The notes under the pieces were generated by a model. It searched no databases, was not told where the DNA came from, and saw only the letters and a list, made by a program, of their open reading frames with translations. A stretch of 64,000 bases of DNA from JABFRG01 sp038210445 (GTDB taxonomy: Bacteria; Myxococcota_A; Polyangia; Polyangiales; Polyangiaceae): NCBI GenBank assembly GCA_038210445.1, contig JBBQWQ010000033.1:18456-82455 (forward strand), given 5' to 3'. Below are positions 24,746 to 32,657 of this stretch, one piece after another. A program made the position numbers and the translations under genes. Each line of letters starts with the position of its first letter. Position 1 is the first letter of the stretch.

Positions 24746-26266
24746 CTATTGCGCCGGCGCGTACTTCACGTCGCGGCCCACCGCGTGCTCCAGCTTCGCG
24801 CGCGAGATGCGGGCCTCGACGTGGGCGTTGAGGGCCTCGAGCCGCGCCCGGGTGAGCTCCGTCTCGGCGTCGGTGACCACGGTGGAGATGGCGCGGCCGT
24901 TGCGAAACAGCTCGCGCGCGACGCGCAGCGCCTCGGTGGCACTCTCCAGCTGACGCTTGGTGGTGGCGATGCCCACGTCGGACTCACGGATCGACTGATG
25001 CGCCTGGACGACCTCGAGCTCGATGCCTTCGCGCACCATCTGCTTCTGCGCCTCGAGCGTGGCGATGCGCGCTTCGTACTCGCTACCGCCAGCCGACGAC
25101 GTGGGAATGTCGTTGGGCGACCAGGTGGCCTGCAACGTGAGCGACCAGGTGGGGTACCAGTCGGGGGTCTGCGGAAAGCGCCGCTGGTTGGGGTTGGCGA
25201 GGGTGATCTCGCCGGCGCCCGACACCTGCGGGTAGTAGCCGGCCTTGGCCGACTTGCCTTGGGCCCGCAGCGCGTCGGCGTTGGCGTCGAGGCTCTTCAG
25301 CTCCAGTCGCGCCCGCTGCCCCTCGGTCACGAACTCGGCCAGCGTACCGGTCACCGGCGGCAGCGGCGCGTCGAGCTCTTCGCCCAGCGAGAACGGCTCG
25401 CTGTCGGGGACGTGCATGGCAATGCGCACCTGCTTCTCGGTGAGCTGCGCCAGGTTCTTGGCGCGCTCCACCTGAAGCTCGGCGGCGGCCACCGCGGTCT
25501 CCGCCCGCAGCACGTCGGCGCGTGAGGCGTTGGCGGCGGCCTCTTGATTCTTCGCATCCACCGCGTGCGCCTTGGCGTCTTCCAGCGCCTGCTCGGCCAC
25601 CACCTGGGCGCCGCGGGCGCGAATATGCGTGTAAAACGCAACTTTTCCGTCGGTGGCCGATCGCGCGCGGGCGGTCTGGGCGTCGATGCGCGCGGCGTCG
25701 CGGGCGTGGGTGGCCGCGGTGTAGCCCTGGTTGATGCGCAAGAAGTAGTCGGAGATGGGCACCACCACCTGGGCCTGCAGCAGGAAGTTGTCGAGCACCA
25801 CCGGGAACACGAACGACTGGACGGGGATGGCGACCACGCGCGGATTGGGCGTGCCGGGCGCATCTGGCGACACCAGCTGGCTGCCGGTGGTGGTGCCGCC
25901 GCCCAGCGCAGGATTGGTGAGCGGCGAGAGGCGCGTGTACCGCGCCGTGGCCGTGAGCCGCGGCAAGAAGCTCGCCCAGGCCTGGTCGACGCGGGCGGCG
26001 GCGGCGCGAATGTTCTCGTCCTGCGCCTTGGCGCTGAAGCTTGTTTGCGCAGCGCGGCGGGCCACGAATTCCGCGGTGATCGGGCGACCGCCGGCAGCGC
26101 CCATGGGGGAGGTGCGCGTATCTGCGGTGGCCGCCACCAGCGGGCTCACCGCGCTGGGGCCCGGCGCCGGCGTGGGCGGCGGTTGCGCCGGGGCCGCCGC
26201 TTGCGCGAAGGCGGCGGAGGAAGCGAGGAACGTCGCGAGGACCGGAGCAGCGAAGAGAGGGCGCAT
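24746..26266 (-). CDS. TolC-family outer-membrane efflux protein
   Basis: This 506-residue protein has a signal peptide (LFAAPVLATFLASSAAFAQAA) and a Pro-rich linker, then the TolC fold with two halves: VDQAWASFLPRLTATARYTRLS in the first repeat, and GKSAKAGYYPQVSGAGEITLANPNQ with NGRAISTVVTDAETELTRARLEALNAHVEARISRAKLEHAVG at the end. No inner-membrane or adaptor subunits of an efflux pump lie beside it, so its partner must be encoded elsewhere. It converges with the isomerase gene 4 bp away. Confidence 0.92.
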   Translation of the reverse strand: MRPLFAAPVLATFLASSAAFAQAAAPAQPPPTPAPGPSAVSPLVAATADTRTSPMGAAGGRPITAEFVARRAAQTSFSAKAQDENIRAAAARVDQAWASFLPRLTATARYTRLSPLTNPALGGGTTTGSQLVSPDAPGTPNPRVVAIPVQSFVFPVVLDNFLLQAQVVVPISDYFLRINQGYTAATHARDAARIDAQTARARSATDGKVAFYTHIRARGAQVVAEQALEDAKAHAVDAKNQEAAANASRADVLRAETAVAAAELQVERAKNLAQLTEKQVRIAMHVPDSEPFSLGEELDAPLPPVTGTLAEFVTEGQRARLELKSLDANADALRAQGKSAKAGYYPQVSGAGEITLANPNQRRFPQTPDWYPTWSLTLQATWSPNDIPTSSAGGSEYEARIATLEAQKQMVREGIELEVVQAHQSIRESDVGIATTKRQLESATEALRVARELFRNGRAISTVVTDAETELTRARLEALNAHVEARISRAKLEHAVGRDVKYAPAQ

Positions 26267-26366
26267 GGGGTTCGTTCCGAGGGGGGCTTTGGATGCCGGC
26301 TCCGCGTCCTGCGTTGTGGCAGAAATCGGGCGGCAAATCCTCGGTGAATGCCTTTATAGTGCGCGG

Positions 26367-27110
26367 GTGCAGCGGACTTCAACCACACAGCTCCTGGGCT
26401 TGCTCGAGGACGCCGCACCGAGCGTGGTGGCCTTTGATGGCGACGGCACATTGTGGAGCGGCGACGTAGGCGAAGACTTCATGCACGCGGCGCTGTCTCG
26501 GGGCGAGGTGCGCGACCCCGCAACGGCCGCACTCACCCGCATGGCCGGGCGCGCAGGCTCGGGCGCCGAGCTGGCGCGGTACCTCTTCGACGAGTACCTG
26601 GCGCACCGGTTTACGGAGGATGGCATCTGCGAGCTCATTGCCTGGCTGCACGCGGGCTTTTCCCGCGCCCAAGTGGCGGCCATCGCGGCCGAGGTGCTCA
26701 CCGCCGCCGGCATTCGCGATCGCGTGCATCCCGAGGCGCGCGCCATCCTCGACTGGGCGCGCACGCGCGGCCACGAAGTGTTCGTGGTGAGCGCGTCGCC
26801 GCAGCACGTGGTGGAGTACGCCGCCGCGACGCTCGACGTCGATGCGGCCCACGTGCTCGCGGTGCGTCCCCTCTTCGAGGGAGAGATCATGCTCGCCGAT
26901 GTGGAGCGCCCGATTCCCTACGGTCCCGGCAAGGTCGCGGCGCTCGAGAGCGTGCTTGGAGGCCGATCGCTTCTGGCGGCCTTTGGCGACAACGCGTTCG
27001 ACGTGCCGATGCTTGCCCGGGCGCGCTTCGGGGTGGGCATTCGACCGAAGCAGCGGCTGCGCAACGCCGCGGTGGGTCATGCGTTCTACGAGCTCGAGCC
27101 GGCGGTCTGA
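26367..27110 (+). CDS. HAD-superfamily phosphatase, SerB-like
   Basis: This protein of about 247 residues has a GTG start. The HAD motif I is VVAFDGDGTLWSGD (D-x-D-x-T), motif II is FVVSASPQHVV and motif III is FGDNAFDVPMLARA (GDnxxD), all in phosphoserine-phosphatase order. The cap region is alpha-helical as in SerB-like and UhpC/HAD-IB proteins. The open frame extends far upstream because it is antisense to tolC; the GTG at 26367 gives the normal length for the family. The true substrate could be phosphoserine or a related phosphomonoester. Confidence 0.85.
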   Translation: MQRTSTTQLLGLLEDAAPSVVAFDGDGTLWSGDVGEDFMHAALSRGEVRDPATAALTRMAGRAGSGAELARYLFDEYLAHRFTEDGICELIAWLHAGFSRAQVAAIAAEVLTAAGIRDRVHPEARAILDWARTRGHEVFVVSASPQHVVEYAAATLDVDAAHVLAVRPLFEGEIMLADVERPIPYGPGKVAALESVLGGRSLLAAFGDNAFDVPMLARARFGVGIRPKQRLRNAAVGHAFYELEPAV

Positions 27111-27232
27111 GGGCTCGGCTTCAGGTGGCCAAAGTGCGCAAATAAATCGCGCGCATCCCGCGTTCTGCCGCGAATCATCGGCGCCTGCAGTTCGTTCGCA
27201 GCCGCCGTGGGACGTGCTAGGAATGGTGCGCC

Positions 27233-28375
27233 ATGGATTTCGATCTCACCGAAGAACAGCGCCTCATTCGTGACACCGCCCGCGACTTCGCCGCCCGGGA
27301 GATCGCTCCCAAGGCCGCGGAGCTCGATAAGAACAGCCGCTGGCCCGACGAGATCATCCGGCAGATGTCCGAGCTCGGTTTCATGGGCATGGCCATTCCC
27401 GAAGAGTACGGCGGCGGCGGTCTCGACACCGTTGCCTACGCCATCGCCATGGAGGAGATCAGCGCCGCCTGCGCTTCCTGCGGCGTGATCATGAGCGTCA
27501 ACAACTCGCTCTTCTGCGACCCGCTCTACAAGTTCGGAACCGACGCGCAAAAGAAGGAGATCCTCACCCCGGTGGCCAGCGGGAAGAAGCTCGGCTGCTT
27601 CGGCCTCACCGAGCCCATGAGCGGCTCCGACGCGCAGACCATGATCACCAGCGCCGAGAAGACGTCGGGCGGCTGGGTCCTCAACGGCGCCAAAAACTGG
27701 ATCACCAACGGCCCGCACGCCGACTACATCCTGGTGTTCGCGGTCACCGACCGCAGCGGCCCCAAGGTCAAGCACACCGCGTTCGTGGTGCCCAAGGGCC
27801 ACAAGGGCTTCACCCAGAACGCGCGCGACCACAAGCTCGGCATCCACGCCGCCCATTCGTGCACGGTTTTCTTCGAGAACTGCGAAGTGGGCGACGACGC
27901 GGTGGTGGGCAACGTGGGCGAAGGCTTCAAGGTGGCCATGGCCACCCTCGATGGCGGCCGCATCGGTATCGCCAGCCAGGCGCTCGGCATCGGTCGCGCG
28001 GCGCTGGAGAAGTCGGTGCAGTATGCAAAGGAGCGCAAGAGCTTCGGCGTTCCAATCGCCCAGCACCAGGCTATCCAGTTCATGATAGCCGACATGGCGG
28101 TGGAGCTCGACGCCGCGCGCCTGCTCACCTGGCGCGCCGCCTCCATGAAGGACCAAAAAGTGCGCCACTCCATGGAGAGCGCCGAGGCCAAGCTGTTCGC
28201 CAGCGAGATGGCCACCCGGGTCGCCCACAAAGCCATCCAGGTGCACGGCGGCTACGGCTACAGCACCGAGTTTCCGGTGGAGCGCAACTACCGCGACGCG
28301 CGCATCACCGAGATCTACGAAGGCACCAGCGAGATTCAGCGCATCGTCATCGCCGCCGGTCTCCTCAAGGGCTGA
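27233..28375 (+). CDS. Acyl-CoA dehydrogenase
   Basis: This 380-residue protein is full length for the flavin-dependent acyl-CoA dehydrogenase family. It begins MDFDLTEEQRLIRDTARDFAAREIAP; FGLTEPMSGSDAQTM is the FAD-binding signature, VQVHGGYGYSTEFPVERNYRDAR is the C-terminal signature, and the probable catalytic Glu is in IYEGTSEIQR. It probably catalyses the first step of fatty-acid beta-oxidation or branched-chain acyl-CoA oxidation. A second close homologue lies at 29125, with a lipoprotein gene between. Confidence 0.95.
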   Translation: MDFDLTEEQRLIRDTARDFAAREIAPKAAELDKNSRWPDEIIRQMSELGFMGMAIPEEYGGGGLDTVAYAIAMEEISAACASCGVIMSVNNSLFCDPLYKFGTDAQKKEILTPVASGKKLGCFGLTEPMSGSDAQTMITSAEKTSGGWVLNGAKNWITNGPHADYILVFAVTDRSGPKVKHTAFVVPKGHKGFTQNARDHKLGIHAAHSCTVFFENCEVGDDAVVGNVGEGFKVAMATLDGGRIGIASQALGIGRAALEKSVQYAKERKSFGVPIAQHQAIQFMIADMAVELDAARLLTWRAASMKDQKVRHSMESAEAKLFASEMATRVAHKAIQVHGGYGYSTEFPVERNYRDARITEIYEGTSEIQRIVIAAGLLKG

Positions 28376-28384
28376 AGGGGTTTC

Positions 28385-29104
28385 ATGAAGCGCCTCGCAC
28401 TCGCGTCCTTCGCCTTTCTTGCTGCCTGCGGTGGCAGCAAGCCGCCCGCCGAAGCCCCCACCGAAGATCACGATACCAAGCCCGCGCACCACGCGGGTGG
28501 TGGTCGCAAGCGCGGCCCGAGCGTCTCTCAGGAGCTGGGCGAGATCGACCCGCAAGAGGCCAACCGGGCTTTCCAGCGCATCCAGGGAAAGCTCATGGCC
28601 TGCCAGAAAGACGGCATGCGCAAGGTCGAGCCGCTGGCCGGCGATATCAAGGTCTTCGTGCGCATCGGCGCCGACGGCCACGCGCGCTACGCGTACTTCG
28701 AGGAGAGCACCCTCGGCGACGTGGAGACGGAAAAATGCATGCTCGACGTCATCGGCAAGGCCTCGTGGCCGCAGCCGCAGGGCGGCGAGGCGGAGATCCG
28801 CACCTCGTTCGGCTTCGAGTCGGGCGACGCCCGGGAGCCCTCGCCCTGGGGGGCCGAAAAGGTGCAGAGTGCACTCTCCAAGGTCGACGGCGAACTGAAA
28901 AAATGCACCAGCGGCCTTAGCGGCGCCGTCAAGGTCACCGCCTACGTGGAGCCCGACGGCAAGGAGGGCAAGGTGCTGGCGGCGGGCGTGGCCACGCAGA
29001 ACAAGGAAGCCGCGGCCAAGGTCGAGTGCATCGCGGATGCGGTGAAGGGCATGAAGCTCCCGAGCCCCGGTAGCTACCTGGCCAAGGTCACGTTCCAGCT
29101 CTAG
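28385..29104 (+). CDS. Lipoprotein with two AgmX/PglI-type C-terminal-like domains
   Basis: This 239-residue lipoprotein begins MKRLALASFAFLAACGGSK (Cys near residue 15), with a His/Lys-rich linker. Two similar repeats follow, each with a Lys-Leu-x-x-Cys core: FQRIQGKLMACQKDGM...VFVRIGADGHARYAY and LSKVDGELKKCTSGLSGAVKVTAYVEPDGK. This matches the AgmX/PglI-type domain widespread in myxobacterial proteins, often near gliding or surface-assembly genes. It lies 9 bp after one acyl-CoA dehydrogenase and 20 bp before another, so it is probably in the same operon; why a lipoprotein sits there is unclear. Confidence 0.78.
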   Translation: MKRLALASFAFLAACGGSKPPAEAPTEDHDTKPAHHAGGGRKRGPSVSQELGEIDPQEANRAFQRIQGKLMACQKDGMRKVEPLAGDIKVFVRIGADGHARYAYFEESTLGDVETEKCMLDVIGKASWPQPQGGEAEIRTSFGFESGDAREPSPWGAEKVQSALSKVDGELKKCTSGLSGAVKVTAYVEPDGKEGKVLAAGVATQNKEAAAKVECIADAVKGMKLPSPGSYLAKVTFQL

Positions 29105-29124
29105 AAGAGCCACAGGAGTCGCGT

Positions 29125-30273
29125 ATGGATCTTGAGCTCACCGAAGTGCAGGGCATGGTGCAGAAGGCCGCCCGCGATTTTTCCACCCGCGTCATTGCGC
29201 CCAAAGCGCAAGACACCGACAAGCATGAGCGCTTTCCGCTGGAGCAGCTGAAGGGCCTGGCTGATCTCGGGCTCATGGCGGTGAACGTGCCGGAAGAGTA
29301 CGGCGGCGCCGGTGCGGGCGTCATCAGCTACGCGCTGGCGATGCAAGAGGTGGCCAAAGCCTGCGCCTCCACCGCCGTCACCATGGCGGTCACGAACATG
29401 GTGGGCGAGGTCATTGCCGCCTTCGGCACCGAAGCGCAGCGCCGCGCCTATTGTCCCAAGCTCGCGTCTGGCGAGTTCAAGGCCGGGGCCTTCGCGCTCA
29501 GCGAGCCGGGGGCGGGGAGCGATCCCGGCGCCATGGCCACCACCGCCCGCAAAGAAGGCGGCGACTGGGTCCTCACCGGCAGCAAACAGTGGATCACCAG
29601 CGGCGCGCACGCCGGGGTCTTCGTGGTGTGGGCCCGCACCGGCGATCGCCAGAGCCTACCCGGTACCCGCGGCCTCTCTTGCTTCCTGGTCGAGGGCGGC
29701 GCCAAAGGCCTGCGCGTGGGCAAACCAGAAGACAAGATGGGCATTCGCGGCTCCAACACGGTGCCGCTCGAGCTCGACGAAGTTCGGGTTCCCGAATCTG
29801 CACTGCTGGGCGAGCTCCACGGCGGCTTCAAGATCGCCATGATGGCCCTCGATGGCGGCCGCATCGGCATCGCCAGCCAGGCGCTGGGTATCGCCCGCGC
29901 GGCGCTCGACGCTTCGGTGCAGTATGCACGTGATCGCAAGCAGTTCGGCAAGGCCATCGGCGAGTTCCAGGGCATCCAGTGGAAGCTCGCCGACATGCGC
30001 ACCGAGATCGACGCCGCGCATTTGCTCGCGATGCGCGCGGCCTCGCTGAAAGAGGCGGGGAAGCCCTTCTCGCGCGAGGCCTCCATGGCCAAGCTCTACG
30101 CCTCCGAGGCGGCCAACCGCATCTGCAACAAGGCGGTGCAGATCTTCGGCGGATACGGCTACATCCGCGAGTTCCCGGTGGAGCGCTACCTGCGCGACGT
30201 GCGGGTGACGATGATCTACGAAGGCACGAGCGAGGTTCAGCGGCTGGTCATCGCCCGCAGCACGCTTTCCTGA
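29125..30273 (+). CDS. Acyl-CoA dehydrogenase
   Basis: This 382-residue protein has all family signatures: FALSEPGAGSDPGAMATT (FAD-binding), IFGGYGYIREFPVERYLRDVR and MIYEGTSEVQRLVIAR with the catalytic Glu. It is close to the gene at 27233 (both contain LDGGRIGIASQALGI and an SVQYA segment), so the pair probably arose by duplication. Its role is likely in short- or medium-chain acyl-CoA oxidation. The VQYA segment of both genes contains a TGCAGTATGCA copy of the dispersed palindrome (28017, 29918). Confidence 0.95.
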   Translation: MDLELTEVQGMVQKAARDFSTRVIAPKAQDTDKHERFPLEQLKGLADLGLMAVNVPEEYGGAGAGVISYALAMQEVAKACASTAVTMAVTNMVGEVIAAFGTEAQRRAYCPKLASGEFKAGAFALSEPGAGSDPGAMATTARKEGGDWVLTGSKQWITSGAHAGVFVVWARTGDRQSLPGTRGLSCFLVEGGAKGLRVGKPEDKMGIRGSNTVPLELDEVRVPESALLGELHGGFKIAMMALDGGRIGIASQALGIARAALDASVQYARDRKQFGKAIGEFQGIQWKLADMRTEIDAAHLLAMRAASLKEAGKPFSREASMAKLYASEAANRICNKAVQIFGGYGYIREFPVERYLRDVRVTMIYEGTSEVQRLVIARSTLS

Positions 30274-30315
30274 ACGCGACGCGGCGCCAAGACGAGACCG
30301 TCGACCGGGGAGCGC

Positions 30316-31455
30316 TTAGAGCGCGTGGTCCTTCACGCGCGTGATGCGAAACTCCACCCGGCGGTTCTCCAGGGCCCCGGCGTCGGTGGCCCGGCGGGGG
30401 GCATTGGATCCGTGGGCATCGACGCGCAGCCGCGACTCCTCCACGTGGCGCTCCACCAGGGCCTGGCGCACCGCGAGCGCGCGGGCGGTGGAGAGGACGA
30501 AGTTCTTGTCGGCATCGCCCACCCGATCGGCGTGCCCTTCGATGCGCACCTCGGTGATGTCGGGATTGGCCCTGAGCAGCGCCGCCAAGCCATCGAGCGT
30601 GGGCGCGCTCGCAGCCTCGATGCGCGCGCTGCCGGTGGCGAACAGAATGCGATCGCCGGTGGCGATGCGATCCTGGGTCACGGTGATGCCGTGCTCGGCG
30701 CTGGGGCAGCCGTGGTCAACACCGGGAATGTCGACGCAGGCGTCGTCGGCATCGACCACGCCGTCGCCGTCGCGGTCTGGCCGCGCTGCGGTAACCGCCG
30801 GGGTCGCGAGCGCGCTCGGGGTAGCAGGCGGCTGCAGGCCCACGGCCGCGGTGGGCGTGCGAAGCACGCGCAGGTACACGAACGCGCCGATGCCCAGGAG
30901 GAGCAGCAGGAGCGCGCCCACCGCCGCGCCCATCCGCCCGCGTACCGAACCGCCGCGGGCGGCCGCATCGCTGACGCGGGGCGAGCCGGTGGCGCCCGTC
31001 GCGCTTCTTTTTTCCGCCTGGGGAAAGCGCGCCGCGGTGTGCACCGCGATGCTCCGCGCCCCTTGGCTCCGCGGGGTGGCGCCCCAGTTGGCGATCCGCA
31101 GCTGCTTGCTCTTGGGGTCGAAGAAGTAGCAGCCCTCGGCGCTCAGATCGGGGACCGAGAAGGCTTCCCGAAAGCGCGCGAACCCCGAGGCTGGGCTTTG
31201 CAGCTCTGCGTCGAGCTTTCGAAGTGCACTCCGGAACGCCTCGAGGGCCGCCTCCGCATCCACCGCGTGCGCCTTTCGTGCGTCTTCCAGCGGCAGATAG
31301 TCGGCCACGTGCCAGCGCACCGTCGTCGGAAGACTCGCCGGTCCGTCGAGCTCGGGCACCAGCAAGCGACCGCCCATGAGACTGGGACGGTTGAGGTCGG
31401 CGGCCAGGTGCCAGATGGCCACCGATCCCACGAGATTCGGAAGCCACGTGGTCAC
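30316..31455 (-). CDS. OmpA-family protein with large N-terminal cytoplasmic domain
   Basis: This 379-residue protein has no N-terminal signal peptide. Residues 1-165 form a soluble domain (e.g. GCYFFDPKSKQLRIANWGATPRSQ), then a single transmembrane helix AAVGALLLLLLGIGAFVYLRVL at about 182-200, a thrombospondin type 3-like Ca-binding stretch RDGDGVVDADDACVDIPG, and a C-terminal OmpA/MotB domain (ILFATGSARIEAAS... GHADRVGDADKNFVLSTARALAVRQAL). The OmpA domain would be in the periplasm and bind peptidoglycan while the N-terminus stays inside. A type VI-like or gliding-related anchor is possible. Confidence 0.85.
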   Translation of the reverse strand: MTTWLPNLVGSVAIWHLAADLNRPSLMGGRLLVPELDGPASLPTTVRWHVADYLPLEDARKAHAVDAEAALEAFRSALRKLDAELQSPASGFARFREAFSVPDLSAEGCYFFDPKSKQLRIANWGATPRSQGARSIAVHTAARFPQAEKRSATGATGSPRVSDAAARGGSVRGRMGAAVGALLLLLLGIGAFVYLRVLRTPTAAVGLQPPATPSALATPAVTAARPDRDGDGVVDADDACVDIPGVDHGCPSAEHGITVTQDRIATGDRILFATGSARIEAASAPTLDGLAALLRANPDITEVRIEGHADRVGDADKNFVLSTARALAVRQALVERHVEESRLRVDAHGSNAPRRATDAGALENRRVEFRITRVKDHAL

Positions 31456-31535
31456 GCTCGGAGACTACTCGCTTCGGCGCGGTGCCGGGCCCAAGAATTC
31501 TGTAACGCGGCCCCGGGTCGCAGCGTCGACGACCC

Positions 31536-32000
31536 ATGTACAGCACGCACTCGCTCGCCGGGCCTCTCGTTCTCACCCTTCTCGGCGCGTGCGGCGGCGC
31601 GTCACCCGGGGGAGAAGCACCGGGCTCCGCTACGCCGCTCGCGCCGGATGCCACGTTCGCCGCGCAAGCCGATCGCGGCGCCGACCTGTACGGCGCGCAC
31701 TGCGCGAGCTGCCACGGGCCGACGGGTGGGGGAAGGGGCGAGGCCCCGCGCCTGGTGGGGCTCAAGGAAGGTGCGTTGCCGCTCGCGCCGCCGCCCGGAG
31801 CGAAGGCCCGCAAGGGCCAGTTCGTCACGGTGGGCGACGTCGCCACGTTCGCGGTGGAGAACATGCCTCCGGCGGCGCCACGCTCGCTCCGGGCTGGCGA
31901 CTACCTCGCGATCGTGGCCTTCGATCTCCGGGCCAACGGCATCGTCCTCGAGCAGCCGCTCGATCTCGCGGCCGCAGCGAAGCTCACGATTCCGCGGTAG
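31536..32000 (+). CDS. Cytochrome c-type lipoprotein
   Basis: This 154-residue protein begins with a signal ending VLTLLGACGG (lipoprotein Cys). A monohaem c-type motif C-A-S-C-H lies in YGAHCASCHGPTGGGRGEAPRLVG, with a probable axial Met in ENMPPAAPRSL. It is anchored at the periplasmic face and likely carries electrons; the partner is unknown. The stop is 9 bp before an ECF sigma-factor gene, so the two probably form an operon. Confidence 0.85.
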   Translation: MYSTHSLAGPLVLTLLGACGGASPGGEAPGSATPLAPDATFAAQADRGADLYGAHCASCHGPTGGGRGEAPRLVGLKEGALPLAPPPGAKARKGQFVTVGDVATFAVENMPPAAPRSLRAGDYLAIVAFDLRANGIVLEQPLDLAAAAKLTIPR

Positions 32001-32009
32001 ACCATCCTC

Positions 32010-32657
32010 ATGCCCAGCGCACTCCAAGCCTCCGATGCGGAGCTCTGCATCGTCGCCCAGGCGGAAGCCACCCCGCGTGCGGCCCGGCACGTGGCCTTCG
32101 AGGCGCTCATGCGCCGCTACAATCGCCTGGTCTTTCGCGCGTGTCGCGCGGTGCTGCGTCGCGACGCCGATGCCGAGGACTGCGCGCAGCGGGTTTGGGT
32201 CAAGGTGTTTCGGGGCCTCGACGGCTACGAGGGTCGCGCGAGCTTCGGCGCCTGGGTCGGGCGCATTGCATACCACGAGGCTATCAGCATGACGCGAAAC
32301 ACCCACGCCTCGGACCTGCGGCCCATCGAGGACGCCGAGCGCGTGCCTTCGGGGTCGGCTACCCCGGAGCAAGAGGTTTCCGCAAAGCAGGCGCTCGTAC
32401 GCATCGAACGCGCCGTCGACGCACTCTCCGCGCCCTTGCGCGAGGTGTTCATGTTGCGCGACATCGAGGCGCGGCCGGTCGACGAAGTCGCGACCATGCT
32501 CGGCCTCAGCGAAGAGAACGTCCGCGTGCGAAGCCACCGCGCACGGAGCGAGGTGCGGCGGGCGGTGGAGGGCACCGATGCCACTGCGGCATTCTCCTTC
32601 GACGGCGAACGATGCGATCGCATCGTCGCCGGCGTGCTCGCGCTACTCCAGGATTGA
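32010..32657 (+). CDS. ECF-type RNA polymerase sigma factor
   Basis: This 215-residue protein has sigma region 2 (FEALMRRYNRLVFRACRAVLRRDADAEDCAQRVWVKVFRGLDGYEG), a variable linker and region 4 (LSAPLREVFMLRDIEARPVDEVATMLGLSEENVRVRSHRARSEVRR). The C-terminus carries FDGERCDRIVAGVLALLQD, an extra segment with one Cys that I have seen in related proteobacterial ECF factors. No membrane anti-sigma factor is next to it; the partner upstream is a cytochrome c lipoprotein 9 bp away. The gene overlaps the 3' end of the amidase gene on the other strand by 15 bp. Confidence 0.92.
   Translation: MPSALQASDAELCIVAQAEATPRAARHVAFEALMRRYNRLVFRACRAVLRRDADAEDCAQRVWVKVFRGLDGYEGRASFGAWVGRIAYHEAISMTRNTHASDLRPIEDAERVPSGSATPEQEVSAKQALVRIERAVDALSAPLREVFMLRDIEARPVDEVATMLGLSEENVRVRSHRARSEVRRAVEGTDATAAFSFDGERCDRIVAGVLALLQD

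Noticed and set aside
25755..26366. Upstream extension of the HAD phosphatase
   Set aside because: This reading is antisense to tolC; GTG 26367 gives the normal family length.
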